Below, one piece after another: positions 22,201-30,905 of a stretch of DNA of 64,000 bases. Origin of the DNA: Methylococcus capsulatus (GTDB taxonomy: Bacteria > Pseudomonadota > Gammaproteobacteria > Methylococcales > Methylococcaceae). The stretch spans positions 565,501-629,500 of the forward strand of contig NZ_CP104311.1 of the NCBI RefSeq assembly GCF_036864975.1, in the 5' to 3' direction. How positions within the stretch are numbered: the first letter of the stretch is position 1; each line of letters starts with the position of its first letter. Both the position numbers and the translations under genes were made by a program. The notes beneath the pieces are model-generated. The model was not told the DNA's origin, did not search any database, and was given only the letters and a program-made list of their open reading frames with translations.

Positions 22201-23279
22201 CGTAACACCTATGAATACCTGATCGGCCAGTTTGCCGCAGGCAGCGGCAAGAAGGCGGGCGAGTACTACACGCCGCAGCCCATTTCCAGCATCCTTTCCG
22301 CCATCGTCACGCTGGATAGGCAGGAGCCGGCGGAAGGTCCGCGCCCTCACATGGACAGCGTGCTGGACTTTGCCTGCGGTTCGGGCTCCTTGCTGTTGAA
22401 CGTGCGCCATCGCATGGGGCCGCACGGCATCGGCAACATTCACGGGCAGAAGAAGAACATCACCACTTACAATCTGGCGCGCATGAATATGCTGCTGCAG
22501 GGGGTGAAGAATTCCGAATTCGAAATCTTCCACAGCGACACCCTGCTCAATGAGTGGGACGTGCTGCGCGAGACCAACCCGGCCAGGATGCCGAAATTCG
22601 ACGCGGTGGTAGCCAATCCGCCCTTCAGCTACAGGTGGAAGCCGAGCGAAAGCTTAAGCGAGGATGTGCGCTTCAAGAATTACGGCCTTGGCGCCCAAGT
22701 CCGCCGCCGACCTCGCTTTCCTGCCGCATGGCTTCCATTTCCTCAAGCAGGATGGCGTGATGGCCATCATCCTGCCCTACGGCGTGCTGTTCCGTGGCGG
22801 TGCCGAGGCGCGCATCCGCACCAAGCTGCTCAAGGACGGCCATATCGACACGGTGATCGGCCTGCCGGCCAACCTCTTTTTCTCCACCGGCATTCCGGTC
22901 TGCCTCCTGGTGCTGAAGAAGTGTAAAAAAACCGGACGACGTGCTGTTCATCAACGCCGCCGAGCACTACGAGAAGGGCAATCGGCAGAACCAGCTATTG
23001 CCCGAGCATATCGACAAGATCATCGACACCTACCAGTACCGCAAGGAAGAACCGCGCTACTCGCGGCGGGTGGGCATGGAGGAAATCGAGCAGCACGATT
23101 TCAACCTGAACATCTCTCGTTATGTGAGCACAGCAGAAGCCGAAAAGGAAATCGATCTCGCGGCGGTGCATGCCGAGCTTGTGGCGCTGGACCAGAAGAT
23201 CAAGACGGCCACTCAGCAGCACAACGAGTTTCTCAAGGAACTGGGGCTGCCTTTGCTACCGTCGGTGAAGCTGGCCTGA
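22201..23279 (+). pseudogene. hsdM: Type I restriction-modification methyltransferase subunit, truncated and frameshifted
   Basis: HsdM sequence is recognisable from YEYLIGQFAAGSGKKAGEYY through LDFACGSGSLLL (SAM-binding motif I), VVANPPFSYRW (the NPPF catalytic motif), GVMAIILPYGVLFRGG, and the C-terminal VLFINAAEHYEKG region. The N-terminal half is missing. The frame changes twice, at about 22690 (extra G in GGCCTTGGCGCC) and in a run of seven A at 22925-22931, where six would keep frame. Upstream it abuts the dispersed repeat. As written it cannot give a working methylase, and no hsdS is present. Both changes are single-base insertions, so sequencing error cannot be excluded for them, but the N-terminal loss is real. 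Confidence 0.85.
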
Positions 23280-23443
23280 CCGGACAAAGGCGCATCTGCT
23301 GGACTTTCCCGATCCTGGGGACACGGCTGGCTGGAAGGCGTGGTGAATTAGGCGAAATACCTGTTTTTTCCATTGACCGCCACCATGCCGCCCAGAGACT
23401 AATGCTAAAAGCTACGCCTTTCCTCCCGGAGTGAACCGCCGCC

Positions 23444-24742
23444 TCAGAAGTAATAGCCCTTGCCGTTGTGCGAGCTCAAGTCCAAGCCTTCGGTTTCCTC
23501 GTCGGGGCTGACGCGCAGTCTCGGCCAACGGTCCAGACCTTTGAGTATGAGATAGCTGACGGTGCCGCTCCAAACTCCTGCGGCAGCGATCGCGACGAGC
23601 TGAACGCCGATCCGCTGCCCCAGCCCTAAATCACCCGGAAATCCCGAACCGCCCCAAGCCCCGCCAGCGACCAGCGGGGTGAGAAGCACGCCCAACAGGG
23701 CACCGGCCGCATGCACCGGGAACACGTCCATGGCATCGTCGATTTCCAGCTTGCGCCGGATCCAGGGAATCGCGAAGAAACAGGCCAGCCCGCCTGCGCC
23801 ACCGACGATGACGGCGCCCTGCGGCCCGACGTAGCCCGCCGCGGGCGACAGTGCGACCAACCCCGCGATCATGCCGGTCACTAGGCCAAGCAGGGTGGGG
23901 CGCCCGAAGCGCACCCACTCGACCCCCATCCAGGCCATCGCACCGGCGGAAGCGGCCAAGTGGGTGTTCAACATCGAGAGTCCCGCCGCGCCGTTGGTGA
24001 TCAAGGCGCTACCGGCACTGAAGCCGTGCCAGCCGATCCACAGCATCCCGGCGCCGGCCGCCGTCAGGGTCAGATTGTGGGGCGGCATGAGCGCATCCGG
24101 AAATCCACGCCGCGGCCCCACCAACCAGGCGGCCGTGAGGGCCGACGCGCCGGCGGTCGCGTGGACCACCACGCCGCCGCTGAAGTCCGCCGCACCGAGG
24201 CGGGCGAGCCAGCCTCCACCCCACAGCCAGTGGCAAACCGGTGCATAGACCAGCAGCATCCAGAGGGTGGTGAACCAAAGCACGGCCGAGAACTTCATCC
24301 TCTCGGCGAAGCCACCGACCATGAGTGTCGGCGCAAGCACGGCGAAACCGAGATGGTAGATGCAGTATGCCGCCTCGGACACGTGCCCGATCGCCGAGTC
24401 GGCCGTCAGACCGTGCAGGAACAGCCTGGACGTGCCGCCGAGCCATGGCGCCGAGCAACCTCCCCTGCCCAGAGCGAGGCTGTAGCCGGCGCCCATCCAG
24501 ACCAGAGACACCAGGGCGGCGACGGCAAAACATTGGGCCAGAACGGAGAGTACGTTCTTGGTGCGGACCAGCCCAGCGTAAAGCAAGGCCAGCCCCGGCA
24601 CCGTCATGAACCAGGCGAAGCCGGTGGACGTCAGAATCCAGGCGGTATCCGCGGCGTCGAATTCGTCCGCCTTGAGCGGCAGCGCCACCAACAGGCAGCC
24701 CAACAAGCTGAAACCGCGGAATTTCGGACCTTGTCCCATCAC
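23444..24742 (-). CDS. amt: Ammonium transporter
   Basis: The 432-residue Amt/AmtB-family channel conducts ammonium across the inner membrane. It has a signal-like N-terminus and about eleven hydrophobic segments. The pore twin histidines are visible as CHWLWGGGW and VHAAGALLG. It is the most downstream gene of the minus-strand nitrogen-fixation block, with 157 bases before the next gene, and may be read from its own promoter. No classical glnK is next to it, which is unusual for amt. Scavenging ammonia leaked from nitrogenase would suit its place. Confidence 0.93.
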   Translation of the reverse strand: MMGQGPKFRGFSLLGCLLVALPLKADEFDAADTAWILTSTGFAWFMTVPGLALLYAGLVRTKNVLSVLAQCFAVAALVSLVWMGAGYSLALGRGGCSAPWLGGTSRLFLHGLTADSAIGHVSEAAYCIYHLGFAVLAPTLMVGGFAERMKFSAVLWFTTLWMLLVYAPVCHWLWGGGWLARLGAADFSGGVVVHATAGASALTAAWLVGPRRGFPDALMPPHNLTLTAAGAGMLWIGWHGFSAGSALITNGAAGLSMLNTHLAASAGAMAWMGVEWVRFGRPTLLGLVTGMIAGLVALSPAAGYVGPQGAVIVGGAGGLACFFAIPWIRRKLEIDDAMDVFPVHAAGALLGVLLTPLVAGGAWGGSGFPGDLGLGQRIGVQLVAIAAAGVWSGTVSYLILKGLDRWPRLRVSPDEETEGLDLSSHNGKGYYF

Positions 24743-24899
24743 TCCCCCGTCTGTGGATCGTGGCGCGGCCAGCGCCGACCGGAAGCCGTCTCCGCCGAAT
24801 TCTCATGCCTCCGGGAGACCGCATGCACAAAACGGGGGCAATGAAACCACGATTGGACGGCTGTGCCAAGGTTTGAGAAGGCTTTGCGCCGGGATGCGA

Positions 24900-25064
24900 T
24901 CACTCGCTCATATCGGGAAACAGGATCACTTCGTCCGGAACGCCGTTTCCATTCCGCTGAAGGTCGATCCCTCCGACCAATGCATAGCCGGCGTCGCCTT
25001 CGTACAGGACGACGGCATCTTTGGGCATTTGGAGAAGCGCCTGTATCAGTTGCTCCACGGTCAT
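24900..25064 (-). CDS. Small acidic hypothetical protein of the nif-linked block
   Basis: The 54-residue reading frame MTVEQLIQALLQMPKDAVVL ends in EVILFPDMSE. It starts 10 bases after the end of the next gene upstream in transcription. Its codon use and position fit a real gene. I do not recognise a family. Confidence 0.6.
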   Translation of the reverse strand: MTVEQLIQALLQMPKDAVVLYEGDAGYALVGGIDLQRNGNGVPDEVILFPDMSE

Positions 25065-25074
25065 CGGCGCCCCC

Positions 25075-25557
25075 TCACAGGTCGTCCGAAATGACTTCCA
25101 GCGCGATCAACTGATCCCGCAGCGCCATGTGAGCGGCGAAACCTTCCCGTCCCTGGTAGAAGGGATCGCCGTAGAGGGCGTCGGTGGCCGATTCATCCGA
25201 CAGGTAGATCCGGCAGGCATGAAGACCATCCGCCAAGGATGCGACACAGGCCTCGAACTCGGAAACCGGCTCGGGGTCGTAGACACCCTCCCCCAGGAGA
25301 TCATCGGCCCGGTACAGATCGGTGTCCCAGCCGTACTTTTCGGCCAGCTCGAATATCGGGCCGTTGCCGGCCTCGGCTTCGGGCGATGCCGGCGTGAGGC
25401 CGGCGGCTTCCAGCAGCTGGCGCGGGCTGGTCGTGGCGAAAATCACCCGGCCTTCCCGTTCTTTGGCGGCGCGGACCTTGCGGGAAAAATCCTCCCGGTC
25501 GAATGCGAACCAGGCATTCGCCTTGCCGGGGCTTGTTACCTCGACGACATAGATCAT
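25075..25557 (-). CDS. Hypothetical protein of the nif-linked block
   Basis: The 160-residue acidic, apparently soluble protein starts MIYVVEVTSPGKANAWFAFD. I do not recognise it. The ATG at 25557 is chosen; the frame is open up to a TTG at 25587. It is closely spaced with its neighbours and likely in the same transcript as the AAA+ ATPase and Fe-S genes upstream. Confidence 0.7.
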   Translation of the reverse strand: MIYVVEVTSPGKANAWFAFDREDFSRKVRAAKEREGRVIFATTSPRQLLEAAGLTPASPEAEAGNGPIFELAEKYGWDTDLYRADDLLGEGVYDPEPVSEFEACVASLADGLHACRIYLSDESATDALYGDPFYQGREGFAAHMALRDQLIALEVISDDL

Positions 25558-25583
25558 GGGAGTTTTCCCGAGTGAAGGTGAAT

Positions 25584-25904
25584 TCAATGAGTCAGGCGCG
25601 CGGCTATCGCCTCTTCGCCTGACTCCGCCCGAACCGCGATCTTGATGTCAACAGCCCGGCTCAGCCAACCCAGGGTCACCGCGCGGAAGGCGGCTTCCTC
25701 GGCCTCGTCCCAGATCAGGCACAGCAACGCCTCTTCACGGCTGAGCAATTCGTCTTTCTCCAATTTATCCACGGCGAGCTGGCAGGCCAACGGGTCCGCC
25801 TCGTTGCGGGCGAACACCTCACGTGCGGCCGCGATGCCCTCGGCAATCTCATCTTCCGACGCCAGGGTGGCGTGCTCGCCTTCGATACTGATAATGAACG
25901 ACAT
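25584..25904 (-). CDS. Hypothetical acidic protein of the nif-linked block
   Basis: The 106-residue, Glu/Ala-rich, predicted helical protein starts MSFIISIEGEHATLASEDE. No family is recognised. GGAGAG lies six bases before the ATG. Confidence 0.7.
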   Translation of the reverse strand: MSFIISIEGEHATLASEDEIAEGIAAAREVFARNEADPLACQLAVDKLEKDELLSREEALLCLIWDEAEEAAFRAVTLGWLSRAVDIKIAVRAESGEEAIAARLTH

Positions 25905-25938
25905 GGGTCTCTCCGAATGAATCGATTGAGCCGAGTAC

Positions 25939-26178
25939 TTACAAGGGCACACCGAAAAACCATTCTTCGCTGCCGCCCCAGGCGAGATGCAACCGGTAGC
26001 CGGAATGCCAGCGCGCCGCCTCGGCCTCGTCGGCCGGACGGTGGCTCAGTTCCGCGTCCGGCGCGTCGGCGGTGAAATAGGCGCGGCCATTGCGCAGAAA
26101 GCGGGCGAGATCCTTACGGTCATTGGGCCGGACCACCGCCTTGGGCACGCCATCGACCAGGATCGTCGTCACCTGCAT
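25939..26178 (-). CDS. Hypothetical small protein of the nif-linked block
   Basis: The 79-residue protein starts MQVTTILVDGVPKAVVRPND and contains WHSGYRLHLAWGGSEEWFFG. No family is recognised. GGAGAAA precedes the ATG, and it follows the FAH-family gene by 16 bases in the direction of transcription. Confidence 0.7.
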   Translation of the reverse strand: MQVTTILVDGVPKAVVRPNDRKDLARFLRNGRAYFTADAPDAELSHRPADEAEAARWHSGYRLHLAWGGSEEWFFGVPL

Positions 26179-26194
26179 AGGCTTTCTCCTCTCG

Positions 26195-26872
26195 CTATCC
26201 CACGGTGATGATCAAAGGCTCGAGCCCCGCCACCGTGGCTTCGATCACGTCTCCCTGGACCACGGAGCAGGCCAGACCCGGCGTGCCGGTGTAGATGAGG
26301 TCGCCGGGGAACAGCTCCAGCCGGGTGGACAAATAATGCACCGTCTCCGGCACCTTCCACAGCATGTCGGCTACGTTGCCGCTCTGGCGAACCTCGCCAT
26401 TGACCTTGAGTTCGATCCTGCCGCTGGCGATGTTGCCGACATAGAACTCCGGCGTGATCGCCGAGCATGGCGAGGAATGGTCGAACGATTTGGCCTTGTC
26501 CCAGGGCAGCCCCTGTGCGATGGCGGCGTCGAGTGCGTCGCGCAGGGTCATGTCCAGGCCCACGGCATAGCCGAACACATAGTCGTAATCGACCTTGTCC
26601 ACGGGAATGTTGCGGCCGCCCTTGTGCAGCGCCACCACCATTTCCACCTCGGGAAACAGCGCGCCGGTGCCGGGCGGGTATGGCAGCACGGAATTGTTCT
26701 GGAGGATGGCGCCGGGTGGCTTCAGGAAGAAGCTCGGCTCGGTGGGCTTGACCGCTTCCCGGCCGGATTCAGGGTAATTGTGGGCGAGGCAAAAAATGCG
26801 GCGCACCGGAAACGGATTGCTCGACATGGCGTCGAGGGTGATTACGGGGGCGGGTGGGAAGGCATAGTTCAT
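26195..26872 (-). CDS. Fumarylacetoacetate hydrolase family protein
   Basis: The 225-residue protein has the FAH fold: IFCLAHNYPES at the start, EPSFFLKPPGAI near residue 50, the metal-binding acidic motif FPEVEMVVALHKG near residue 75, VFGYAVGLDMTLRD near 100, and GDLIYTGTPGLA near the end. Members include fumarylpyruvate hydrolases, oxaloacetate decarboxylases and tautomerases; the substrate cannot be told. A place within a nitrogen-fixation block is noteworthy, since homocitrate and other organic acids are made nearby, but a link is inference. Confidence 0.85.
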   Translation of the reverse strand: MNYAFPPAPVITLDAMSSNPFPVRRIFCLAHNYPESGREAVKPTEPSFFLKPPGAILQNNSVLPYPPGTGALFPEVEMVVALHKGGRNIPVDKVDYDYVFGYAVGLDMTLRDALDAAIAQGLPWDKAKSFDHSSPCSAITPEFYVGNIASGRIELKVNGEVRQSGNVADMLWKVPETVHYLSTRLELFPGDLIYTGTPGLACSVVQGDVIEATVAGLEPLIITVG

Positions 26873-26893
26873 GATCGGTTCGGTCCTGTTCCA

Positions 26894-27145
26894 CTACACC
26901 AGCCGGTCCGGCCAACGGTATCCGGCATTCACTTCGAATTCCAGGTAATAAATCTTGAAATGCTCTTCCATCCTTTCGGCTTCAGGAAGGCGGACTTCCC
27001 GCTCCGGGTATTGCGCCAGCAGCGCGCTGCGATGCGCGGCCCAGGCCTTGAGCAGCGCCTGACGGGCTGCCTCAGCGGTCGCGCCGGCCCCCCGGAACAT
27101 GAAGTGATGGGTGTTCATTTCCGCGACGACGAAACGTTCACCCAT
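26894..27145 (-). CDS. Hypothetical small protein next to the AAA+ ATPase
   Basis: The 83-residue protein starts MGERFVVAEMNTHHFMFRGA. It has an Ala-rich middle and an aromatic C-terminus (HFKIYYLEFEVNAGYRW). It begins one base after the AAA+ ATPase stop codon, so the two are probably translationally coupled and may work together. No family is recognised. Confidence 0.7.
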   Translation of the reverse strand: MGERFVVAEMNTHHFMFRGAGATAEAARQALLKAWAAHRSALLAQYPEREVRLPEAERMEEHFKIYYLEFEVNAGYRWPDRLV

Positions 27146-27146
27146 C

Positions 27147-28850
27147 TCAATACCCCTCCGCCACTCCCAGGTCCATACCGCGGAAGATCGAGCAGCGCTT
27201 GAACACCTCCAGGCTGGGTGCGACCTGCTTGTGCGAACAATACTTGGCCACTAGTTTAGCCAAGCCTTTGATATCGCGTCCCGTGGCGGCCGGAAAGACG
27301 TCCGCCAGTTGGCTGATCAGCGCCTCGTCCACCGCCAGTGCGAATTGCTCGGTCATCACCCGCCAGATCTTGCAACGGTCCTCCCGTTCGGGCGGATAGA
27401 ACTTGATGAGGGCGATACAGCGGGAGACGATGGCCTCGTCGATGTCATCGACCCGATTGGTGGTCAGAAACAGCAGGCCGTTGAAATATTCCAGCACCCG
27501 CAGGAACACGCCGACCACGGCATTCATGGTGATGTCATCGTCGCGGCGCTTGATGTAGACATCCGCCTCGTCGATCAGCATGACGGCGCCCCAGCGCTGG
27601 GCGCGGGTCAGTACGTCCTTCAGCGCGGTTTCCATCGCCGCCACGTCGAGACCAAGCTGACCGGAATGCACGCGGTACAGCGGACGCCGGATGATCTCGG
27701 AATAAACCTCGGCGGTGAGGGTTTTGCCGACGCCCGGGGGACCCGCACAAAGCACGGTGGTGCCGCCGGACTTGCCAGCCACGATGTCGTCCATCAGCAT
27801 GTCCATCTCAGCGGTCAGGATGTCGATCAGGTCGGTCTGCTCCTCCGGCAATACCAGCTTGCGCTTCAACTCCGGCTGGTATTCGTAGGGAGCGACGTCC
27901 TCCACATGCACCCACAGATAATGATGCAGCTCCAGATGGAACATCAGGATGTAGGGATGCACCGGAAGCTGGGTGAACAGCCCTTCCGGCATCGCGTCCT
28001 GCAGCTCCTGGACTTCATCCTCGGCGTCGTAGCGGTTGCTTTTGGCCGCTTTGCGTAGATACGGTCCCAGAATGTCGCCGGTGGCATCAAGGGTCAGCGT
28101 GCGCTGGGTGAGGATGCCTTCGTCGTTCACCAGCCGGGCGCTGCCACCGCCGGAGGACAGTACCACCACATCCTTGCGCGACCAGTCGGTGTCACGGTGG
28201 GTGGCGGCCGGGTCCTCGGCGTAGAAACCGATGCCTTGCCCCGCGAACTGGGCGCCGTAGCGGGCGCGCCAGTCGAAATAGCGGGCGGTGATGCGGTCGT
28301 AGTCCTCGATCAGATCGGGCGTCTCCTTGAGGAATCCCTTGGCCGCGAAGATCTCGCCCACGGTCCGCCCGACGACATCGCTGGCGGTGATCCGCAGCGC
28401 GACCGTGGCGAGACTGCCCTTGGCGTTGGCCTTCAGTTCGATGATAATCTTGCCGGTTTCGTCGTTCGATTCCGGAATGTAATCGAGCCGGGTGATGACG
28501 TAGGGCAAGGGCCGATTGGTGACGTTGGCCGTGAACACCCAGCCGCGGATGGCATCGGTCGCGAGATAGCGAACGATGGCGGGTACCGCCTGCTCCAATT
28601 CGTTCGCCTCGAAGCGCACCCCATCGTCGTTGAGCGCTTTTTGCAGTACCGCAATCTGTACCGCCCGCTGCTTCAGGTCCGGACCGGCTTCCTCGTACAA
28701 GTTACGCAGGAAATTGACTTCGGCATTCTCCAGCTGGGCAAAAGCGATCTCCGCCTTGTTCCCGAACCGTAGCTGGTCCTGCAGCCCTGCCAGACGCGGG
28801 AACTCGGTGACCATGGCTTCGACATAGGGCTTTTCGATCTGAAGTTTCAC
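27147..28850 (-). CDS. AAA+ ATPase of the nif-linked block
   Basis: The 567-residue protein has a long N-terminal domain without recognised motifs (residues 1-345) and a C-terminal AAA+ module. Walker A is AGPPGVGKTLTAE near residue 372, Walker B is VMLIDEADVY near 425, sensor 1 is FLTTNRVDDID near 462, and an arginine-finger-like ISRCIALI-type segment follows. It resembles membrane- or complex-remodelling AAA proteins. It is coupled to an 83-residue gene downstream. Its place among glutaredoxin, BolA and ferredoxin genes suggests a role in metallocluster or nitrogenase assembly, which is inference. Confidence 0.85.
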   Translation of the reverse strand: MKLQIEKPYVEAMVTEFPRLAGLQDQLRFGNKAEIAFAQLENAEVNFLRNLYEEAGPDLKQRAVQIAVLQKALNDDGVRFEANELEQAVPAIVRYLATDAIRGWVFTANVTNRPLPYVITRLDYIPESNDETGKIIIELKANAKGSLATVALRITASDVVGRTVGEIFAAKGFLKETPDLIEDYDRITARYFDWRARYGAQFAGQGIGFYAEDPAATHRDTDWSRKDVVVLSSGGGSARLVNDEGILTQRTLTLDATGDILGPYLRKAAKSNRYDAEDEVQELQDAMPEGLFTQLPVHPYILMFHLELHHYLWVHVEDVAPYEYQPELKRKLVLPEEQTDLIDILTAEMDMLMDDIVAGKSGGTTVLCAGPPGVGKTLTAEVYSEIIRRPLYRVHSGQLGLDVAAMETALKDVLTRAQRWGAVMLIDEADVYIKRRDDDITMNAVVGVFLRVLEYFNGLLFLTTNRVDDIDEAIVSRCIALIKFYPPEREDRCKIWRVMTEQFALAVDEALISQLADVFPAATGRDIKGLAKLVAKYCSHKQVAPSLEVFKRCSIFRGMDLGVAEGY

Positions 28851-28883
28851 GGCACTGCCCTCGCCCGTTCGAGGTTCAATAGG

Positions 28884-29117
28884 TCATTTCAAGCGCGGAC
28901 GCTCAGACGGTTTGTAATTGCTGAAATGCCCTTCCCTGGCGGCCTGGGCACGGGCCTTCTGGATCAGTCCGGGCGTCTTCATGTGCGGCGAGATCTGCGC
29001 CAACTGCTTCTCCATGTTGCCGCTGCCGCAATGCGGGCAGAGTGGCGCGTCGCCGGCCTTGATGAGCAATTCGGAAGTCTGGCCGCAATCGCGGCAGTGA
29101 AAATCGTATAACGGCAT
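28884..29117 (-). CDS. FmdB-type zinc-ribbon protein
   Basis: The 77-residue protein starts MPLYDFHCRDCGQTSELL and has a second CPHCGS pair. The two CxxC pairs form a zinc ribbon of the FmdB/CxxC_CXXC_SSSS regulatory family. The basic C-terminal tail is KPSERPRLK. It lies between the AAA+ ATPase and the bolA-like gene. Function is unknown. Confidence 0.82.
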   Translation of the reverse strand: MPLYDFHCRDCGQTSELLIKAGDAPLCPHCGSGNMEKQLAQISPHMKTPGLIQKARAQAAREGHFSNYKPSERPRLK

Positions 29118-29137
29118 GGCTCACCTCCTGGTTGGAC

Positions 29138-29386
29138 TCAAACGGAATCGGCTTGCCGGCTCCATTCCACCGGCGTATAGACCTTCATGCTGATGGCGTG
29201 CAAGGCGCCGGTGGACAAAGGCTCGCTGACGGTGGCCAGGACCCGTTGCTGGCGCTGCACAGTGCTGAGCCCCTCGAACGCCGCCCCGATGACCACCACG
29301 GAAAAATTGCAGCCCTCGCCTTCCACCCGGACTTCGCAGCCGGGGATGCCCGATTCGATGAGGGTGCGGACTTCGGCGATTTCCAT
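29138..29386 (-). CDS. BolA/IbaG-family protein
   Basis: The 82-residue protein has the BolA fold signature: a CEVRVEGEGCNFSVVVIG core, then an R-rich helix after LSTVQRQQRVLATV and a conserved His in GALHAISMKVYTP. BolA proteins partner monothiol CGFS glutaredoxins in Fe-S trafficking. The immediately upstream gene, five bases away, is exactly such a glutaredoxin, so the pair very likely acts together. Confidence 0.88.
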   Translation of the reverse strand: MEIAEVRTLIESGIPGCEVRVEGEGCNFSVVVIGAAFEGLSTVQRQQRVLATVSEPLSTGALHAISMKVYTPVEWSRQADSV

Positions 29387-29391
29387 GGCCT

Positions 29392-29724
29392 CTAGCCTTG
29401 CGCCTGGCTGGCCACGGCCGCCTCGAGCATGGTCTTCAGCTCGCCGCTCGCCGCGAGTTCGCTGACGATGTCGCTGCCGCCGACCAGTTCACCGCCGACG
29501 AAGAGCTGAGGAAAAGTCGGCCATTGCGACACGCTCGGCAGCTTCTCCCGGATCGAGGGGGCCGCGAGGATGTTCACATAGGCGAACGGTACGCCTGCCG
29601 CTTGCAGGCAGGACACGGCCTTGGCCGAGAAGCCGCACTGCGGCATCTCCGGCACGCCCTTCATGTAAAGAAGGACCGGATGCTTCGCGATCTGGTCGCG
29701 GATGGTGTCTTCGATATTGCTCAT
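29392..29724 (-). CDS. grxD: Monothiol glutaredoxin (CGFS type)
   Basis: The 110-residue Grx4-type protein has the active-site motif QCGFSAKAV, MKGVPEMPQC before it, and the WPTFPQLFVGGELVGGSDI glutathione-binding region. These proteins carry [2Fe-2S] clusters with BolA partners and deliver them to targets. GAGAGG lies eight bases before the ATG chosen here. It is next to the bolA-like gene within the nif-linked block. Confidence 0.93.
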   Translation of the reverse strand: MSNIEDTIRDQIAKHPVLLYMKGVPEMPQCGFSAKAVSCLQAAGVPFAYVNILAAPSIREKLPSVSQWPTFPQLFVGGELVGGSDIVSELAASGELKTMLEAAVASQAQG

Positions 29725-30037
29725 GGCGATACCTCTCGAATTGGAAGAAACTGCGCTCGTACCCTTCTCTCTCGGAATCCATGCCGCCAAATAAAGGGCT
29801 GCTCGTCCCCCGGCAGGGATTGCCAGGGGCCAGGGGCGGAGCCTGCCCCGGACTCGATCCGGGGGATGGCCATGACCTCACACGTCCCTGTGCACTGGAT
29901 TCATGCCGCGCTATCCTGCCCAGCACCCTCCGGGCCAGTGCCCATCCGCTTCCGGCGAATGGGTCCGGCGTTCCATGCCGGAATGACGGCATTAATTTAT
30001 CGGCTGCCCAAATGGGGAAGGGAACGAAACGCGCGAT
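29725..30037. other. Intergenic region with repeat-like sequence
   Basis: No gene is supported. The stretch contains imperfect palindromes, including GCCCCGGACTCGATCCGGGGG near 29843-29863, and a module (29910-29965) resembling one at 31416-31465. Confidence 0.5.
29910..29965. repeat. Short intergenic repeat module, copy A
   Basis: The pattern GCTATCCTGCCC, then CTCCGGGCCAGTGC, then ATCCGCTTCCGGC recurs with changes at 31416-31465 in the same orientation. Both copies lie in gaps between nif-linked genes. Confidence 0.45.
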
Positions 30038-30346
30038 TTACAAGCCGGAAGCGAAGCCCAGCAGCTCGACGGTGATGTCCTCCTCGCCCGTGACTTTGGC
30101 CTGACACGCCAGACGCGACTTGGAACCGACGCCGACGATCGTGTCGAGCCGTGCATTCTCTTCGGCGCCAATCCTGGACACGCTCTTGCGGCCGGCCTGC
30201 ACGAAGATATGACAGGAACCGCACTGGGCGTTGCCGCCACATTTGTGCATGATGGCCTCTCCGGCTTCCATGATGAGTTCAAGCAGGGATGCGCCTTCCC
30301 GTGTCTCAATGGTTTTTCCGGAAGGCTGGATGGTCAGGATAGACAT
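30038..30346 (-). CDS. [2Fe-2S] ferredoxin
   Basis: The 102-residue plant-type/adrenodoxin-like ferredoxin has cluster ligands in HKCGGNAQCGSCHIF and SRLACQAKV (CxxxxxCxxC...C). It is a small electron carrier. It lies in the nif-linked block, about 300 bases upstream of grxD and downstream of a TPR-like gene. It may donate electrons to nitrogenase or to cluster assembly. Confidence 0.88.
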   Translation of the reverse strand: MSILTIQPSGKTIETREGASLLELIMEAGEAIMHKCGGNAQCGSCHIFVQAGRKSVSRIGAEENARLDTIVGVGSKSRLACQAKVTGEEDITVELLGFASGL

Positions 30347-30401
30347 GTAGCGTCCTCTTCAGTGTGTGTCTTGGTGAGTGTAAAAAATTCCAAAAGGTCG
30401 G

Positions 30402-30890
30402 TCAGGCCGCGCTCCCATCCGCAAAGGCCCGGATCACGGAAGCGCCGACGCTGTCGTTCCGGTCCAGATCGCCCAGCTTGGCCAACAGGCGTTCGCAGTC
30501 TTCCCTGTCGCCCCTGCGTAGCCGGATGAAAGCCAGCGCCTTGAGCGAGAACAGGTAGAAATGCTGGGGCGCATCATAGCGCTGCCAATCGACAGTGGCG
30601 GGCGTCAATGCCTCGATATCGTTCGGAAAGCCGCCCTGCCGCGCCGCCGCTTCCAGCGCCATGCGCACGACCCGCTCGGCATCGGCCAGGCGTCCCTTGT
30701 AGAAATAAAACTTGTACATCGAGAAATAGACCGACAAGGCCTCGGGTGCCTCGGCCTGCGCCTGCCGCAAGTAGCCCTCGGCTCGCTCGGTGTCGGCATA
30801 TGCGCTCATCGCCTGCTCCAGGAGGCTTCCCACCCGGGCGGGCACCTCACCGGCATAGAACGAACGCAGAGGATCGGCGTTGGCGGTCAT
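30402..30890 (-). CDS. TPR-like hypothetical protein of the nif-linked block
   Basis: The 162-residue, all-helical protein has TPR-like helix pairs (AEGYLRQAQAEAPEALSVYF and GRLADAERVVRMALEAAARQ). It may bind a partner protein. No family name is certain. It lies 15 bases after the thioredoxin-fold ferredoxin gene, so they are probably co-transcribed. Confidence 0.72.
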   Translation of the reverse strand: MTANADPLRSFYAGEVPARVGSLLEQAMSAYADTERAEGYLRQAQAEAPEALSVYFSMYKFYFYKGRLADAERVVRMALEAAARQGGFPNDIEALTPATVDWQRYDAPQHFYLFSLKALAFIRLRRGDREDCERLLAKLGDLDRNDSVGASVIRAFADGSAA

Positions 30891-30905
30891 CCTTGGGTGT
30901 CCTCG

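Noticed and set aside
22921-22940. A7 run as a phase-variable switch of hsdM
   Set aside because: A second frameshift about 235 bases upstream and loss of the N-terminus mean slippage here alone could not restore the gene.
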